A stretch of DNA of 64,000 nucleotides from Monomorium pharaonis. Lineage: Eukaryota; Arthropoda; Insecta; Hymenoptera; Formicidae. Below, piece by piece: positions 44,882 to 56,356 of this stretch. The DNA lies in assembly GCF_013373865.1 (NCBI RefSeq), contig NC_050470.1:11144373-11208372 (forward strand), in the 5' to 3' direction. Under the pieces are notes generated by a model, which ran no database searches, was not told the DNA's origin, and saw nothing but the letters and a program-made list of their open reading frames with translations. The first letter of the stretch is position 1; each line of letters opens with the position of its first letter. The translations under genes were made by a program, and so were the position numbers.

Positions 44882-45988
44882 CTAGCGACTCTCCTTCGCA
44901 TTTCCTGCGCATGTCGGGCACGTCTTCACGGTGACGTTATTCTTCCCGCAACGATAGCAATATACGCGGCGATTTTCCCCGCACTCGCGCGCGATGTGCC
45001 CGACTTTGTCACAATTCCAGCACTTTGCCGTAAACGGCGCGGCGGGTGTCGTCGCGGTAGCGACGTTCTTTGCAAACATGCGAGTTCGCTTGGCGGCTTT
45101 CTTACTTCCCTGAGACGCGGCGATCCCCGTCGTGGCGGTCTCGGAAACGCCGGACGCTTTTTTCGGCGGCCAATAGGCTAACTCGGGAAATAAAGATTTC
45201 TCGGGGGGCGGAGGGGCGCGGTAACGCAATCGAGCCTCGCGGCTCATCTCTACGCGCGCGGCTAGTGCTTCGAGGGTAGCGAAGTCGCCAAATTCGTCGC
45301 GGCGAATCGCCATCCGTAGATGCGGTAACATATTACAATGCGCGTAATTTAACTGCTCAACAAGAGTCCACGGTGGACTCAAACGTTCGAAAAAGCCCTG
45401 CATACAGGCGAGATACTCCGCGACCGACTCATGTTCCTCCTGTGTACGTCGTAAAATTTCATCGCGCAACGCGAAATTACCGAAACGCGCGCGCCACGCG
45501 ACCACGAACTCCTCCCAGCTTTGCCACTCCGAGCGACGACTTCTAAACCAATAAAGTGCGGTTCCCGTAAGGCAGAAAGGCAAACATTTAAATAAATCTT
45601 CGTCATCGACCGGTAATAGGGCGCGACAATCCTCAATTCGATCGAGAAAAGCCGTCGCGTCATTGTCACGCGATCCCGAAAACGTACAGTTCATTTTACG
45701 CAACACGTGACACATATCCACGGCGGTGTTCCGCCTAGGAGAGCACGGGACAGAATCGCGGGCGCGCGGGAGTGGTGGAGACGCGACGCGCTCCGAGCCG
45801 GCGACATCTCCGTCGTCGAATCGCGCCGGGCTGTCCGATCGTATGTCCGCGGGGGTCGACAAGTGTAACGGCGCGGACGTACCCTCCCCCACACTCCTCA
45901 AGGCCGACGGCGGTACCCACGGGGCACCGATCTCGCCCTCGCTGTCTTGACTCCGCTGTGACAGTTCTTGCGATCGTCCCTCCGACAT
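44882..45988 (-). CDS. gag: Retrotransposon gag, old LTR element
   Basis: 368 codons, still open. Residues 1-95 are a Ser/Pro/acidic-rich leader. About 100-250 is the retrotransposon gag fold, with FLDRIEDCR, FCLTGTALYWFRSR, WEEFVVAWRARFG, LRDEILRRTQ and VAEYLACMQGFFERL. A basic linker follows, then a CCHC knuckle (CWNCDKVGHIAREC) near residue 330 and a second cysteine motif (CYRCGKNNVTVKTC). The Retrotrans_gag assignment is strong. The protein may still be made although pol is deleted. Confidence 0.85.
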   Translation of the reverse strand: MSEGRSQELSQRSQDSEGEIGAPWVPPSALRSVGEGTSAPLHLSTPADIRSDSPARFDDGDVAGSERVASPPLPRARDSVPCSPRRNTAVDMCHVLRKMNCTFSGSRDNDATAFLDRIEDCRALLPVDDEDLFKCLPFCLTGTALYWFRSRRSEWQSWEEFVVAWRARFGNFALRDEILRRTQEEHESVAEYLACMQGFFERLSPPWTLVEQLNYAHCNMLPHLRMAIRRDEFGDFATLEALAARVEMSREARLRYRAPPPPEKSLFPELAYWPPKKASGVSETATTGIAASQGSKKAAKRTRMFAKNVATATTPAAPFTAKCWNCDKVGHIARECGENRRVYCYRCGKNNVTVKTCPTCAGNAKESR

Positions 45989-46620
45989 CTCGGAATTCGA
46001 ATTTGAAAACGAGAGTTAACGAAACGTATCTCTCAAGGATACGCGTATCTGCTGTGGATTTCCTCCTACGACTTTCGTTAATAACGTTAAGTCGAGTAAG
46101 CGGACACTCGGAATAAATAGACTTTGAAACAAATCTATATATTGTCGCAAACAAAATTTGAAATGACCAGTACCGATTAGCAACAGAAAGTGAAAATATT
46201 TAAGTAAAACTAGGAATACAGAAAGATTCTCGGCATGCAAGTTCGAGAATGTAAACACAATTGGGAGCGCGAAGTTCGGCAGAGAGAAATAGCGACATTC
46301 GAACGCGATGTGGTAAATACGCTACGAGGCGATCAGCATAGTTGATTCAACACAGCAATAGAAAATAAGCGGAATTCAGAAGCACTTAACACTCGCGACA
46401 CCGAAATTATCTGGACCCCGAATTATCTAATGCAAAAACGACAGAATTCGCAACACGCACAAATTAACACTACTGAAAAAAGATAGATTAGCACGGATAG
46501 CGGTAATACAGAATCGCATTAAAAATTACACAAAATTAAATGCAAATATGATATTTTTCTCGCTCCTCCGAGTCCGTTAAAAGCAATAAGTCAAAATCTT
46601 AATTGCTTTACTTTCACAGG

Positions 46621-46640
46621 GAGCCCCACGTTGGGCGCTA
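46621..46640 (-). promoter_or_regulatory. Primer-binding-site-like sequence of the old LTR element
   Basis: TAGCGCCCAACGTGGGGCTC on the minus strand lies directly after the 5' LTR, where reverse transcription is primed. It resembles the TGGCGCCCAACG-type primer sites of many LTR elements. Confidence 0.6.
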
Positions 46641-48246
46641 AATTTGCAACGCTAAAGTTGCTCACGAGCGACGGGAAACTTCGCCCCTGTCCGGGTCGTC
46701 GCCTCAGATGACGGGATGACCGCGGTTTCGTAAATTTCTTTGAAAAAAAAAACAATTGGGCGCTAGGTACGAAAGAGCATACCACTCTTTTGCGGAATGC
46801 GCGAGAATGATCTCCCGAACGATAGCGCTAAACAAAGGGCGAGTAATTATAAGCGACGCGGATGTTGGCGGCTTCGATAACCGACTACTCAGCCCTGAAA
46901 ATTGATAGACGGGGAAGTTCGGTACGGGCGGATGGAATCGGGAAGGCGAGAGAATTATCGAAAATGTAAAATTATTTAAAACAATGAAAATTAACAATTA
47001 TATTTCCGAGTTCGGACAAATACAACAATTACGTGGCCGAGCAGCGACTATAATCCGCGTACAACGAGCCGTTGATCGTTCGAGCTAAACTTGTTCGGGA
47101 TGGGAACGATTATTTAATGCGCGACGCAGTATACAAGGAAATTCTCCAGCTTGTCTTAAATCTTTCCGGACGTAAGTAAATCGTCGTCGAACTTTCGTGA
47201 GAGCGATCACTAAGGACGGCCGGGACACATACGGTGCTCTGCTGCTCGCGCGACACGCTCTGAGCTCGTGCTCTCCCGTTAACAAGCTTATCCCGTGGGG
47301 AACGTATGCAATAATTAATAATCGCTCGCAAATGATACGGTAAGTAACCGTGGACAAATACCTGGACGAAATCGAATGTGAAATAATACAAGATTCCGCG
47401 ACGTAAATTGACGAAGTGACTTGGCTGCGTTGTATAGGCGCGCGCAACGAAAATGCGAACGAAAAACGAAAGACTCGGATTCACACGTGCAGGCGTGATC
47501 GGGCGAGGCGACGAGATTACAAAGGACTCGGAATACCAACGACTCTGTGGTCTAACGAAATCCAGATAATGTAAGATTTGCGGTCCGACACCGCGATCGC
47601 GAAATCGGCGACTTTACAATTTTATGCGACGTTTGTCTCACCAATGCTGCTCCTCGCTTGCCTCCTCGGAATCTCGGCTCGGCCCCTGCGTCCTCTCACA
47701 ATACTGTTCGCTTTTGTTCGGGATCTCGCTCGAAGCACTTCCGCAGCCGAAGTGAGGATCGATCATTCGATCGCCGATCCTGCGGGAAGTGCGGGGGCCA
47801 CGCCGTGACGCGCCCCACTTTGCCTAAGTGGGTTGTGCCCTCATTGGTCGCAATCCTGCGGCCTGATTCGCGTGCGGTATGTCACGCACGCTGTCGCTAC
47901 GCACTCGCAAATTCTAGGTGCGGGATTTGAATCTCCGTGTCCTTTGTGGCCAAATTCCTTGCAGTTTTGCCGACGACGGCTCTGTTCCCCTCGAGCGGTC
48001 GCATCCTCATTCTTCGGGATGCCGTTCCCGGTTCTCTATTCGTGGCTCTGCGAGAAATATCTCCTGCCTCTGCTTTCCTCATCGGGATTTGCGAAGAGCT
48101 CGTTCGGACGCCGTTCCGTTTCTGCGACATTATAAGGTGTCTCCTCGGATTCTGTAATACAATTCCGCAGCAACATCGACATTTTCACCATGGACAGTAA
48201 ATTTAAAGTAAAAGGCCGGTATAATAGGACCTGCGTGCCCCCGCTC
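46641..48246 (-). repeat. 5' LTR of the old element (holds the empty gypsy site)
   Basis: About 1.6 kb, aligned over its length with 34744-35370 plus 41166-42100. At 47261-47290 it reads CTCGTGCTCTCCCGTTAAC, the site occupied by the young gypsy in the other LTR. Confidence 0.8.
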
Positions 48247-48530
48247 TTAATATAAGGGGGTGATTCTAATAATTTAACACTTTATTTGAATTAAAACAAC
48301 AGCAATATGTTAAATTAACACACAACTGTGTTATAAATTTAACATAAAACTTTTTACAAGAAAAAATTTTAACATAAATACAAAATGTTTTTTACCGTGT
48401 AGTAATCTGACAACAGGTTGGTAGCAGAAATGCATTAGACTTCGCTGCTTTGTAACAAAGTCTGTTTGATTTTTGTTGCCAGTCTGTTGATGTAAAATGT
48501 TCTATACAGAATGTTAGCAGCAGAGATCCG

Positions 48531-49476
48531 GATCGAATTAAATTACGGTTTGATTTTGGTTACGGTTTAATAAAGTATTTTGAAAATAATTCCGGTTTTA
48601 GTTTCGGCTATTTGGCAAATGCAAGAATCCAAAACCATTTAAATTACGGTTTTTTTGGTTCTTAATTCTAATATTATATAATATTATATATTAAGTAATT
48701 ATATAATAGTATTTAATTATTGGTATGTAATATAATATTTATAAATAATTAAGTATATGGAAACGATCAATTTTTATTGTCCCACCAATAAATCTATTGC
48801 TTCAAAAAAAGAAGATTGAATAAATAAGAAAAATGTTATTATTTTCAAATGGTGACAGTTCTTCTATTTTTTTATTATTTTTCTTTGACTTTTTAAACAT
48901 ATTTTTATATTTACTTTTTTTTCATTTTTTTCATTTTTTTTCCATTTCTGGTGTTCTAAAACATTTATATTACAAAAATTAAAAAAAAACTGAAAAGAAT
49001 GTTTGAAAATGCAATTCAATGTAATAAAAAGAATAAATAAAAATAAAATACAATAAATAACCCTATTTCTTTACGACAGAACCCAAGCAGAAATGGCAAG
49101 TCGAATCGACGTTGATTAGACGTTGATTAGACACCATCGACGTTTAATCAACGTCGATTCGACGTCGATTCAACGTCGATTCAACTTGCATTTCCGACTG
49201 GGAATATCTTATTAGCTCTAACAAGCAATTGATTTTCCAGTATAAAATATAAAAATATTATGTAGAAATAAATTTTAAGAACCGACAAAAATATACCGGA
49301 AAAAATCGTAAACCGAACAAAATTTTATAGTTTTGATTATGGTTCCAGTGCTGTGAATTTAATAAATTTAACGGAATACGGTTACGGTTTACGGTTTCGG
49401 TTCAGCTAAAAAATTCAGCTAGAAATCGATTATGAAATGGTTATCGGTTCCGGTTCCGGGGCGGTTCGGGTCCCTG
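48531..49476. mobile_element. Non-autonomous hAT-type element
   Basis: Ends CAGAGATCCGGATCG and, inverted, CAGGGACCCGAACCG. Flanking 8-mers GTTAGCAG (48523-48530) and GTTAGTAG (49477-49484) differ by one base, the 8-base duplication expected for hAT. The interior is rich in CGGTTCCGGTT/ACGGTTT words and lacks a transposase. Confidence 0.8.
49081..49201. mobile_element. Palindromic MITE nested in the hAT-type element
   Basis: CCCAAGCAGAAATGGCAAGT at the left is mirrored by ACTTGCATTTCCGACTGGG at the right; the centre is a run of ATCGACGTTGATTAGACG units. Confidence 0.75.
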
Positions 49477-49649
49477 GTTAGTAGAATGGTGCCTCAAATG
49501 AGTTCAGTCTGTTAACATTTTTTGATATTCTATGCGGGTCTGTTGTATCAACATTTTGCTAACTTTCCAATGTCGAAGTATACAATAAGTGCGTACATGT
49601 ATTTTTTTACAGAAAAAGAAAGCTTTTAAGAAAATTTATTAAATTTACA

Positions 49650-52600
49650 ATGGACAGCGTAAAGCACCATTCATTCTTTGAACAGTATATAACTACATTA
49701 AACTTAAATAAGTGTCCAATTCCGAAACAACCTGTTCCTGATCTTGAGCAAACTGCAGAACGTTATTTAAGGTACATCTTTATACCTTTTATCTTTCAAG
49801 TGTCTTATACCTTTTATCTTTCAAGTGTCGTTATTCATAAGTTATTAATTATAGATCTGTAAAGCCATTATTGACTGATGACGAATATAAAAATACGAAG
49901 AAGATTGTTGATGATTTTATAAGTCATACGAGTGCAGGATCTCAATTACACACTAAATTACGTGAAAGATATCAAAACACTGATAATTGGGTGCTTATCA
50001 TTTCATTTTATTCGAAATCAATTAGTTCGGTGAACAACACAAATTAAGAATTGCTCGTTTTAGATGAAAGATTGGTGGCTGGAAGTTGTATACCTAGGAT
50101 ATCGTATGCCCGTGATCGTGCATTCCAGTCCTGGAATTATTGGGCCTCCAATTATTTTCCAGCAACCAGATGACGTATATGTGTACGCAGCCCGTCTCAT
50201 TGCTGGAGTATGTGATTACAATGAAATGGTCAAGAAGTGAGTTTCACATAGTTTTTATTTTTTTTTTTGTGCTTCTTGTGATATATTCATCTGCAATAAC
50301 ATTCCGTACAGTGGAAAATTGAAACAAGAAATGACTCGCAACGACCCACTCGACATGCAGCTTTATGCTATGATACTCGGCACACACAGGAAACCAGGGT
50401 TGGGAAAATTACTTCTTAAAAGTAACTTGTTATCGTTACCGTTACTCTTGATAAAAAGTAACTTGTTACCGTTACTCGTTACCGGTCGTAAAAAGTAACG
50501 CATTACCGCATTATTAAAAATAATAAAAAATCGTTACTTTCGTTACATTTTTCTTAATGATAAGACATATTTATAAAATAGGATACTAAGACGTACAGAA
50601 TATAAAATTGGACGATATTTATCTTTAAATACTTTTATTTTTTTTTTCAGTACATATCTATATTACGTATTACATTTTTTATATACTTTGTACACTTTAA
50701 ACGTTTATTTTATATACCTATTATATATCCAGATAGCACAAAGAATGAAAAATAATTCATTTAGTAATTTTTTTTTACGTCACCAATTATGAATTCTTCT
50801 TTAGATGCAAAAAGAAATCTTTTTCTAAGATAAATTCTTTTTTTAGATGCAAAAAATTCTTTTTCTCTCTTGTTCTCTAGTCTTCTTGCTTTCTACCAGA
50901 CTATAGCTGCGGTCCACTTGACGCTACGAATGCTTCGAAGTGTTTGATTGACCAATCGAAACATTTTTACGAATTAACCAATCAAAGAATGCTTCGAAAC
51001 GTTTGTAGCGTCAAGTGGACCGTAGCCTATTTCCACGTTTATGTACCGGCCATATATTTAAAAGTAACGATAAAAGTAACTGCGTTATTCGTTACAAAAA
51101 AAATATAAAATCGTTACTTTTTCGTTACTAAAAAAGAAAAGTAACGGCGTTACTATATCGTTACAGAAAAAAGTAACGGTAACGGTAACGACGTTACAAG
51201 TAACGTATTACTTTCCAATCCTGCAGTGAAATAGTCGATAAACTGTTGCACACAGATGAGGCAACACACATAATAATCATATGCAATAATAATGTAAGTA
51301 TTCAATCCGATGAAATAATATAGCTAGATACAGCTTGTTTATATTACAGTTCTTTAAACTTTACGTTGTCGATAAAAACGGCATTTTAAGCGAGGGTAAG
51401 CTTGTGGCTGCCATAAAAGATATTGCAAATCGCTCGTGTATCCAGGGAAAACCTATAGGAATTTTAACTGGGAACGACAAAGACACTTGGGTGAAAGACT
51501 ACAACTTACTTTTAGGTTTACTTTAGTTTATCTTCTTTTTATTTTTTTTTATCTTTGTACAACTTGCCTTCTGCCTTTTCGAACGTGCACAATTTTTTGT
51601 TTAATTTCTAATTACTGTAATTACTGTATAATTTCTAATTATTTGTCCCAAATCATTATCGTATTTTCAGAACTGGGTAACAATAGAAATATAATAAAGG
51701 ATATAGAAACTTCTTTGTTTATATTGTGTCTCGATAAGGATATACCTAAAGATGCTTTTAAGGAAAAAAATAATGCCTCGGTCAGAGCGATTCAAGCATT
51801 GACAGGCTACAATAGTTGCACAAACGCTGGTAACAGATGGCACGACCATACTGTGCAAGTAAAATATATTATAAAATCAATTCAAATATGTCATTCAAAT
51901 ATATCAAATATATCATTACCTAATATATCAAACAATTTTTAATAGATAAAATCTTTTGATACTAAGTTTTTAATACTAATTGTAAGCAAGAAACATATCT
52001 TTACACTCTTTACAGTATATAGTATCCACTGATGGTTTTATGGGCATGGGATTCGAACACAGTCCATGCGAGGGAATTCCGATTGCTGCTCTTCAGGATC
52101 ACGTATTAAAATATATGTAAATAACAATTATAAGAAACCATTGTTCTGTTAAAATAAAACGAATAAAACTTTCCATGTGTTTCCAGAGCAGAAAAAAAAA
52201 ATAACGCAAAGGATGTAAAATCTAAAGATTTCCCGAGACCAGAACTTTTGAAGTTCGAAACAAATGACGCTATAGATTATGCGATCAAGATAGCTACTGA
52301 TACAGTAGATAAGTAAGTTAATTACATTTGTTTATAATTATAATTACATTAGTATTGTAGAAAAAAATACAACGTATGTTCTCATAGGATTTCAAACGAC
52401 ATAGACATGGAATGTTTTACATTCGATAAATTCGGCACAGACGTCATAAAAGCGATTAAACTGAGTCCCGACAGTTTTATTCAGATCGCGATGCAAGTGA
52501 CATTTTATAATTTGCATAGAAAGGTACCGGCTCAATACGAAAGTGCGGCATTACGACGATTCATAAATGCCAGAACTGAATGCATCAGGTCCACTAGCAT

Positions 52601-53549
52601 TGAATCGGTCGAGTTCGTTAAAGCTATGCATCTCGCGGATTGCGAGAACAAACAGCAAAAGAAGAAATTGTTGATCAAAGCTATAAATGCTCATAAAAAA
52701 CTTGCCGAGCAAGTAAGACATACATTTCTGCTGTACATTTTGACATGCGTCTTTAATTATCCAGCCACACAAAAAAATTGGTCTGTACCATGAACCAGAA
52801 TATGATATTTTTATGCATGTATTTTGAGCCGCTGAATACAAATCCGGTGTCAGAATTGCTTTATTACTTATCTTTTTTTTAATCGAAAAAGTGATCTAAA
52901 AACCTTGAAAATTGCAATAATTCCGCTGCGCGCGGAAAATGGTGAGTGATGGGATAATTCACCGGATTTGTGTTTAGCAGCTCAACATACGTGAGGACAT
53001 CATGGTGCGATCCGTAGTACAGACCAATTTTTGTATGTGGCTGTGTTATTATCTCTTAATAATTAAACGCGGAAGCTGTCAATTTAACGTTCTTTTTTTG
53101 TATAGGCTATAACTGGTCAAGGCGTCGATAGACATTTGTTCGGCTTAAGAATGATCGCAAAAAGTGAAGGGATGGAGCTCCCAGAATTATACAAAGATGT
53201 TGGTTATACTAGAAGTACACATTTCAATATAACATCAAGTCAGGTAATTCAGAATTGAAGTCCTAAAGAACTTTGGCAGAGATAGAACGCAAAAATATTT
53301 TAACGAAAAGACAAGTGCATTTTCGTTAATCGACATATCTCTGATTTAAAGTTGCCGTTTAAGACAGCGTCTTTTGCTTGCTACGGACCAGTAGTTTCCG
53401 ATGGTTATGGTTGCTGCTACAATCCACGACCGAAGGATATTCTATTCGCTATTTCGTCATTTAAATCGTGCAGCGAGACTAACACGAGGGACTTTGCTCG
53501 TATTTTACAGCAGACACTGATCGGCATGCGAGATATAGGAAGTGAATGA
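49650..53549 (+). CDS. CRAT: Carnitine O-acetyltransferase, 12 exons
   Basis: Transfers acetyl groups between CoA and carnitine. Exons read: 49650-49771, 49855-49990, 50064-50236, 50312-50398, 51227-51293, 51350-51515, 51671-51858, 52016-52116, 52187-52312, 52388-52712, 53106-53243, 53352-53549. All introns are GT-AG and phases agree, giving 608 codons plus TGA, close to the family length. Family landmarks: PVPDLEQTAERYL at the N-terminus, DWWLEVVYLGYR, PIGILTGNDKDTW, catalytic His328 in FEHSPCEGIP, YESAALRRF with ARTECIRS, DRHLFGL, TSSQ at the exon 11 end, and GPVVSDGYGCCYNP. EHSPCEG followed by IPIAAL favours carnitine over choline acetyltransferase. No mitochondrial presequence or C-terminal SKL/AKL is seen; an AG at 49610-49611 leaves room for an upstream exon. 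Confidence 0.93.
50395..51223. mobile_element. CAGGGTTGG-ended DNA element filling CRAT intron 4
   Basis: Starts CAGGGTTGGGAAAATTACTT and ends TTACTTTCCAATCCTG; the subterminal parts are inverted GTAACG-rich repeats. The intron it occupies is 50399-51226: the donor GT is the fifth base pair into the element (CAGG|GT) and the acceptor AG falls three bases beyond its right end. The right end recurs at 14262-14388, and a related CAGGGTTGGG start occurs at 60223. The ends fit hAT, but flanking CAGGAAAC and CAGTGAAA are not a clean 8-base duplication. Confidence 0.75.
50907..51026. mobile_element. Palindromic MITE inside the intron 4 element
   Basis: GCTGCGGTCCACTTGACGCT is mirrored by AGCGTCAAGTGGACCGTAGC, with GAATGCTTCGAA on both arms. 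Confidence 0.8.
52761..53043. mobile_element. Nested palindromic MITEs in CRAT intron 10
   Basis: The outer element has ends CCAGCCACACAAAAAAATTG and its mirror at 53018-53043 (CAATTTTTGTATGTGGCTG). An inner palindrome at 52825-52984 has TGAGCCGCTGAATACAAATC mirrored by GATTTGTGTTTAGCAGCTCA. Together they make up most of the 393-base intron. Confidence 0.75.
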
Positions 53550-53754
53550 AAGTGCAAGAACTTCATTTTTATTGCGACGGAGAAATGGTTGATTGGTATT
53601 TATATATTGCGACAGTAGGTAAAAATAGAAATGCTTAAGTCCAATCCAATGGATATTTAATTTCGATGGATTTTGATTTTCTGATTGTCCAAATGTCCAT
53701 GGACATAATACAAATATTTTAAGAATATACATTATTAAACGTTTAAAATATATA

Positions 53755-54155
53755 TACAGGGTGTCCCAAAACATGTGGGTCAATACCCGTAAAAAAGGTA
53801 GAAGGGATTGAGACAAACATAAAAGTCCAATATTGTTTTGAGTTAAGTCCACCAATAATTAAGATATTAATGTATGGAATCTGCAAAAAATCTAATTAAT
53901 TTTTATCGTAATTGTGAACAGTAAATTAATAAAACTTATCATATATTCACGATAGATTTTTTCTTCCGTGTTATGGTTTGAACGAATCGAGATCTTCCCT
54001 TGACGCGCTCTTATTCGCATAATTTCAAAAATTAACACCTCGATTATTGGTGCACCTAAACCCAAGACCTAACCCAAGACAATATTGAACTTTTATGTTC
54101 ATCTCGATCCCTTCTATCTTTACGAGTGTTGACCCACATGTTTTGGGACACCCTA
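53755..54155. mobile_element. Mariner-type MITE
   Basis: ACAGGGTGTCCCAAAACATG at the left is mirrored at the right (CATGTTTTGGGACACCCT). Both ends lie in TATATA, consistent with the TA target of Tc1/mariner. A second inner mirror (AGGGATTGAGACAAACATAA) continues the arms. No transposase frame. It lies about 200 bases past the CRAT stop. Confidence 0.8.
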
Positions 54156-54159
54156 TATA

Positions 54160-55260
54160 CATATTTAGACTTAAAAAATATAATTTTACATACGTATGTT
54201 TGAAATAATTCTTGCTCAAAAAGTTCTTGCGTAAAATAATTATCTTTTTGACATGTAATAGAAATAATATAATTGAATCTAAATACTCCTAAAATAGCAA
54301 TAAAAAGTAATATATATAAATTTACATTAATTGCTTTTTATTTGTACTTATCTTTATACTTATGTTTATATTTATATTATTGTATTGAAAAGTAACGAAA
54401 ATTCAATATAATGACAAGGAATACAAAAGTAAAGTCAATGTAGTAAATTTCATTTCCATTTTAAGTTTTGTTTTTGAAAAGTTTTTGAGATCACTAATTG
54501 CGATTGTGATATAAAATTTTCAAATTTTTATTCTAGTGTACTACAAAAATAGTATAAAGATACTACTTAATTATTGTTAACCCCATCTCAATGGTCTCTA
54601 ATGATCCATTATTTGGTATTAAATGGCAGAAAAGATATCAAAATTTTTCCTCTCTGATGTTTTCATATTTCTTGGTGTAAGCTTCTATGAAACATAAAAA
54701 TATGTTTAAAATTCAATTACATGCACTCCTCTCTAAAATCTTATGCATTAATCAGTTATTGATCATATATAGTGGCCACTGCAAGATTTTCCGTTAAAGA
54801 TTAAGATGTCTAAAAGTTAAGATGTAGACATCTATGTTATTTGGATAAATATTAAAATTGTAAGAAGAAATTAAGGTATTTTATTTATAGAAACAAAATT
54901 AATTTTAAAAAATATTAAAAGCATTAAAATATATAATAAAATATATAAAAATAGGGTGTTTTCTTATTTTTTGGTATTCTCTGCATCTCTTAATATAAAT
55001 CTTTTTATTTATATAATATTTTTAATACATGTTCGACTAATTATAAGTCTTCCTTGTGGACAGCGTGACTCACCGTGTGAACTACGAATTGATAATTCAT
55101 TAAGGAAAGCGTGACCACTATGTAGGTCACGAGTTAGATGACCATCAAGGGTTGAATGATATTGACAGGTCATGACTAATGTATAGATAGCGTGCATATT
55201 TTAGATACACAAAAATATCGCTAGTACTTTATTATCCAGCACGAAAGAACAACAGTGACG
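54160..55260. other. AT-rich non-coding
   Basis: No gene recognised. 55045-55195 is less AT-rich, with repeated GTGACxxAC words, but unidentified. Confidence 0.4.
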
Positions 55261-55419
55261 CATATGCCCAATGAACACGCTGTGAGCATTTACGGAACAT
55301 TTATAAAACATATTGCACATAAATGTTACAGACCAGCACAACGAACTAATAATGTGACAAGTATGTCATTGACGTAACGAGACTATAACTGTTACGTATG
55401 TCTGTGTTGTCACTTTTTC

Positions 55420-55830
55420 GTTGCATAGTTACGTAACATTTACATAATTTTGTTGACGTCAATAAGCCAAATGTTAATGTTTCGTAAATGTGATGTTACT
55501 ATTGTAATGTTATTGCGCCATCATGTTTAATACATAACAATTACGTAATTTTGATAACGTCAATGAACGTAACATAAAAATTTCGTAAATGCAGCATAAA
55601 TGTAATAATGTTATTGTGACATCATGTTTAATACATAACAATTACGTAATTTTGATGACGTCAATGAGCGTAATATAAAAATTTTGTAAATGCAGCATAA
55701 ATGTGATAATGTTATTGTGACATCATGTTTAATACGTAACAATTATGTAATTTTGATGACTTCAATGAGCTTAACATAAAAGTTTTGTTAATGTAGCATA
55801 AATGTGATAATGTTATTACGACATCATATA
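55420..55830. repeat. 101-bp tandem repeat, about 4 copies
   Basis: TCATGTTTAATAC-type words occur at 55521, 55622, 55723 and, truncated, 55824; each unit contains AACAATTACGTAATTTTGAT and GACGTCAATGA. Confidence 0.8.
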
Positions 55831-56356
55831 TCTTTAACACCTTCCGTGCCACGTGAATCACTGTAATCCATTCTGGACTTCCCACTGTTACTATTATTAC
55901 TTATTAATTATTTACTAAGCATAAGAAGAAATATAATTTTATTAAATAAAAATAAAAATAATAATTTGTTAAATAATAAATAATTTACAATTATGCGGAA
56001 ATTTTGATTATAGCCTCTTGTAATTATTATATCTTTTTAGTTTACATACTGCATTTAGTAAAATAGTTTTGTAGTTAGTATATACGCAATCTATTAAAAT
56101 CAATAACATTCTACTTGAACCAGGTAAAATCTATTTACATATTAGCCGATTAGAACTTATTCTATATTATATAAATTTAAAAAGTATGTAGTTCGCGGAT
56201 TGCCGCTAGACGACGCACGCGGCATCTTTCTCCTAATGCAATTTACACTCCAAAGGCTACATAAACAGACCACCAACGGTGACAGAAACCGGATCAATCT
56301 ATGTTATCATAGTGAGCTTTCGGGGCATATGTATTTTTTATTACGTCTTAAAAACA

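Larger units (their letters stand above)
34744..48246 (-). mobile_element. Old LTR retrotransposon (gypsy-like), interrupted
   Basis: Minus-strand element about 7.7 kb long once the nested 5.8-kb insertion is removed. The 5' LTR is at about 46641-48246; a primer-site-like CGCCCAACGTGGGGCTCC directly abuts its inner edge; gag is at 44882-45988, an integrase remnant at 43990-44655, and the 3' LTR at 34744-42100 minus the insertion. Protease, reverse transcriptase and RNase H are missing. TTAATAT occurs at both outer edges (34737-34743 and 48247-48253), a candidate target duplication, although seven bases is longer than usual and the LTR ends are not a clean TG...CA. Confidence 0.7.

Noticed and set aside
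50387..51231. Clean 8-bp hAT target duplication around the intron 4 element
   Set aside because: The flanks CAGGAAAC and CAGTGAAA match only with an indel, and the exon residues RKPG on the left fit the protein family, so a simple exon-insertion duplication is not demonstrated.
49650..53549. Choline acetyltransferase for the 12-exon gene
   Set aside because: Both families share the fold, but the sequence around the catalytic His (EHSPCEG then IPIAAL) and the overall length fit carnitine acetyltransferase better.
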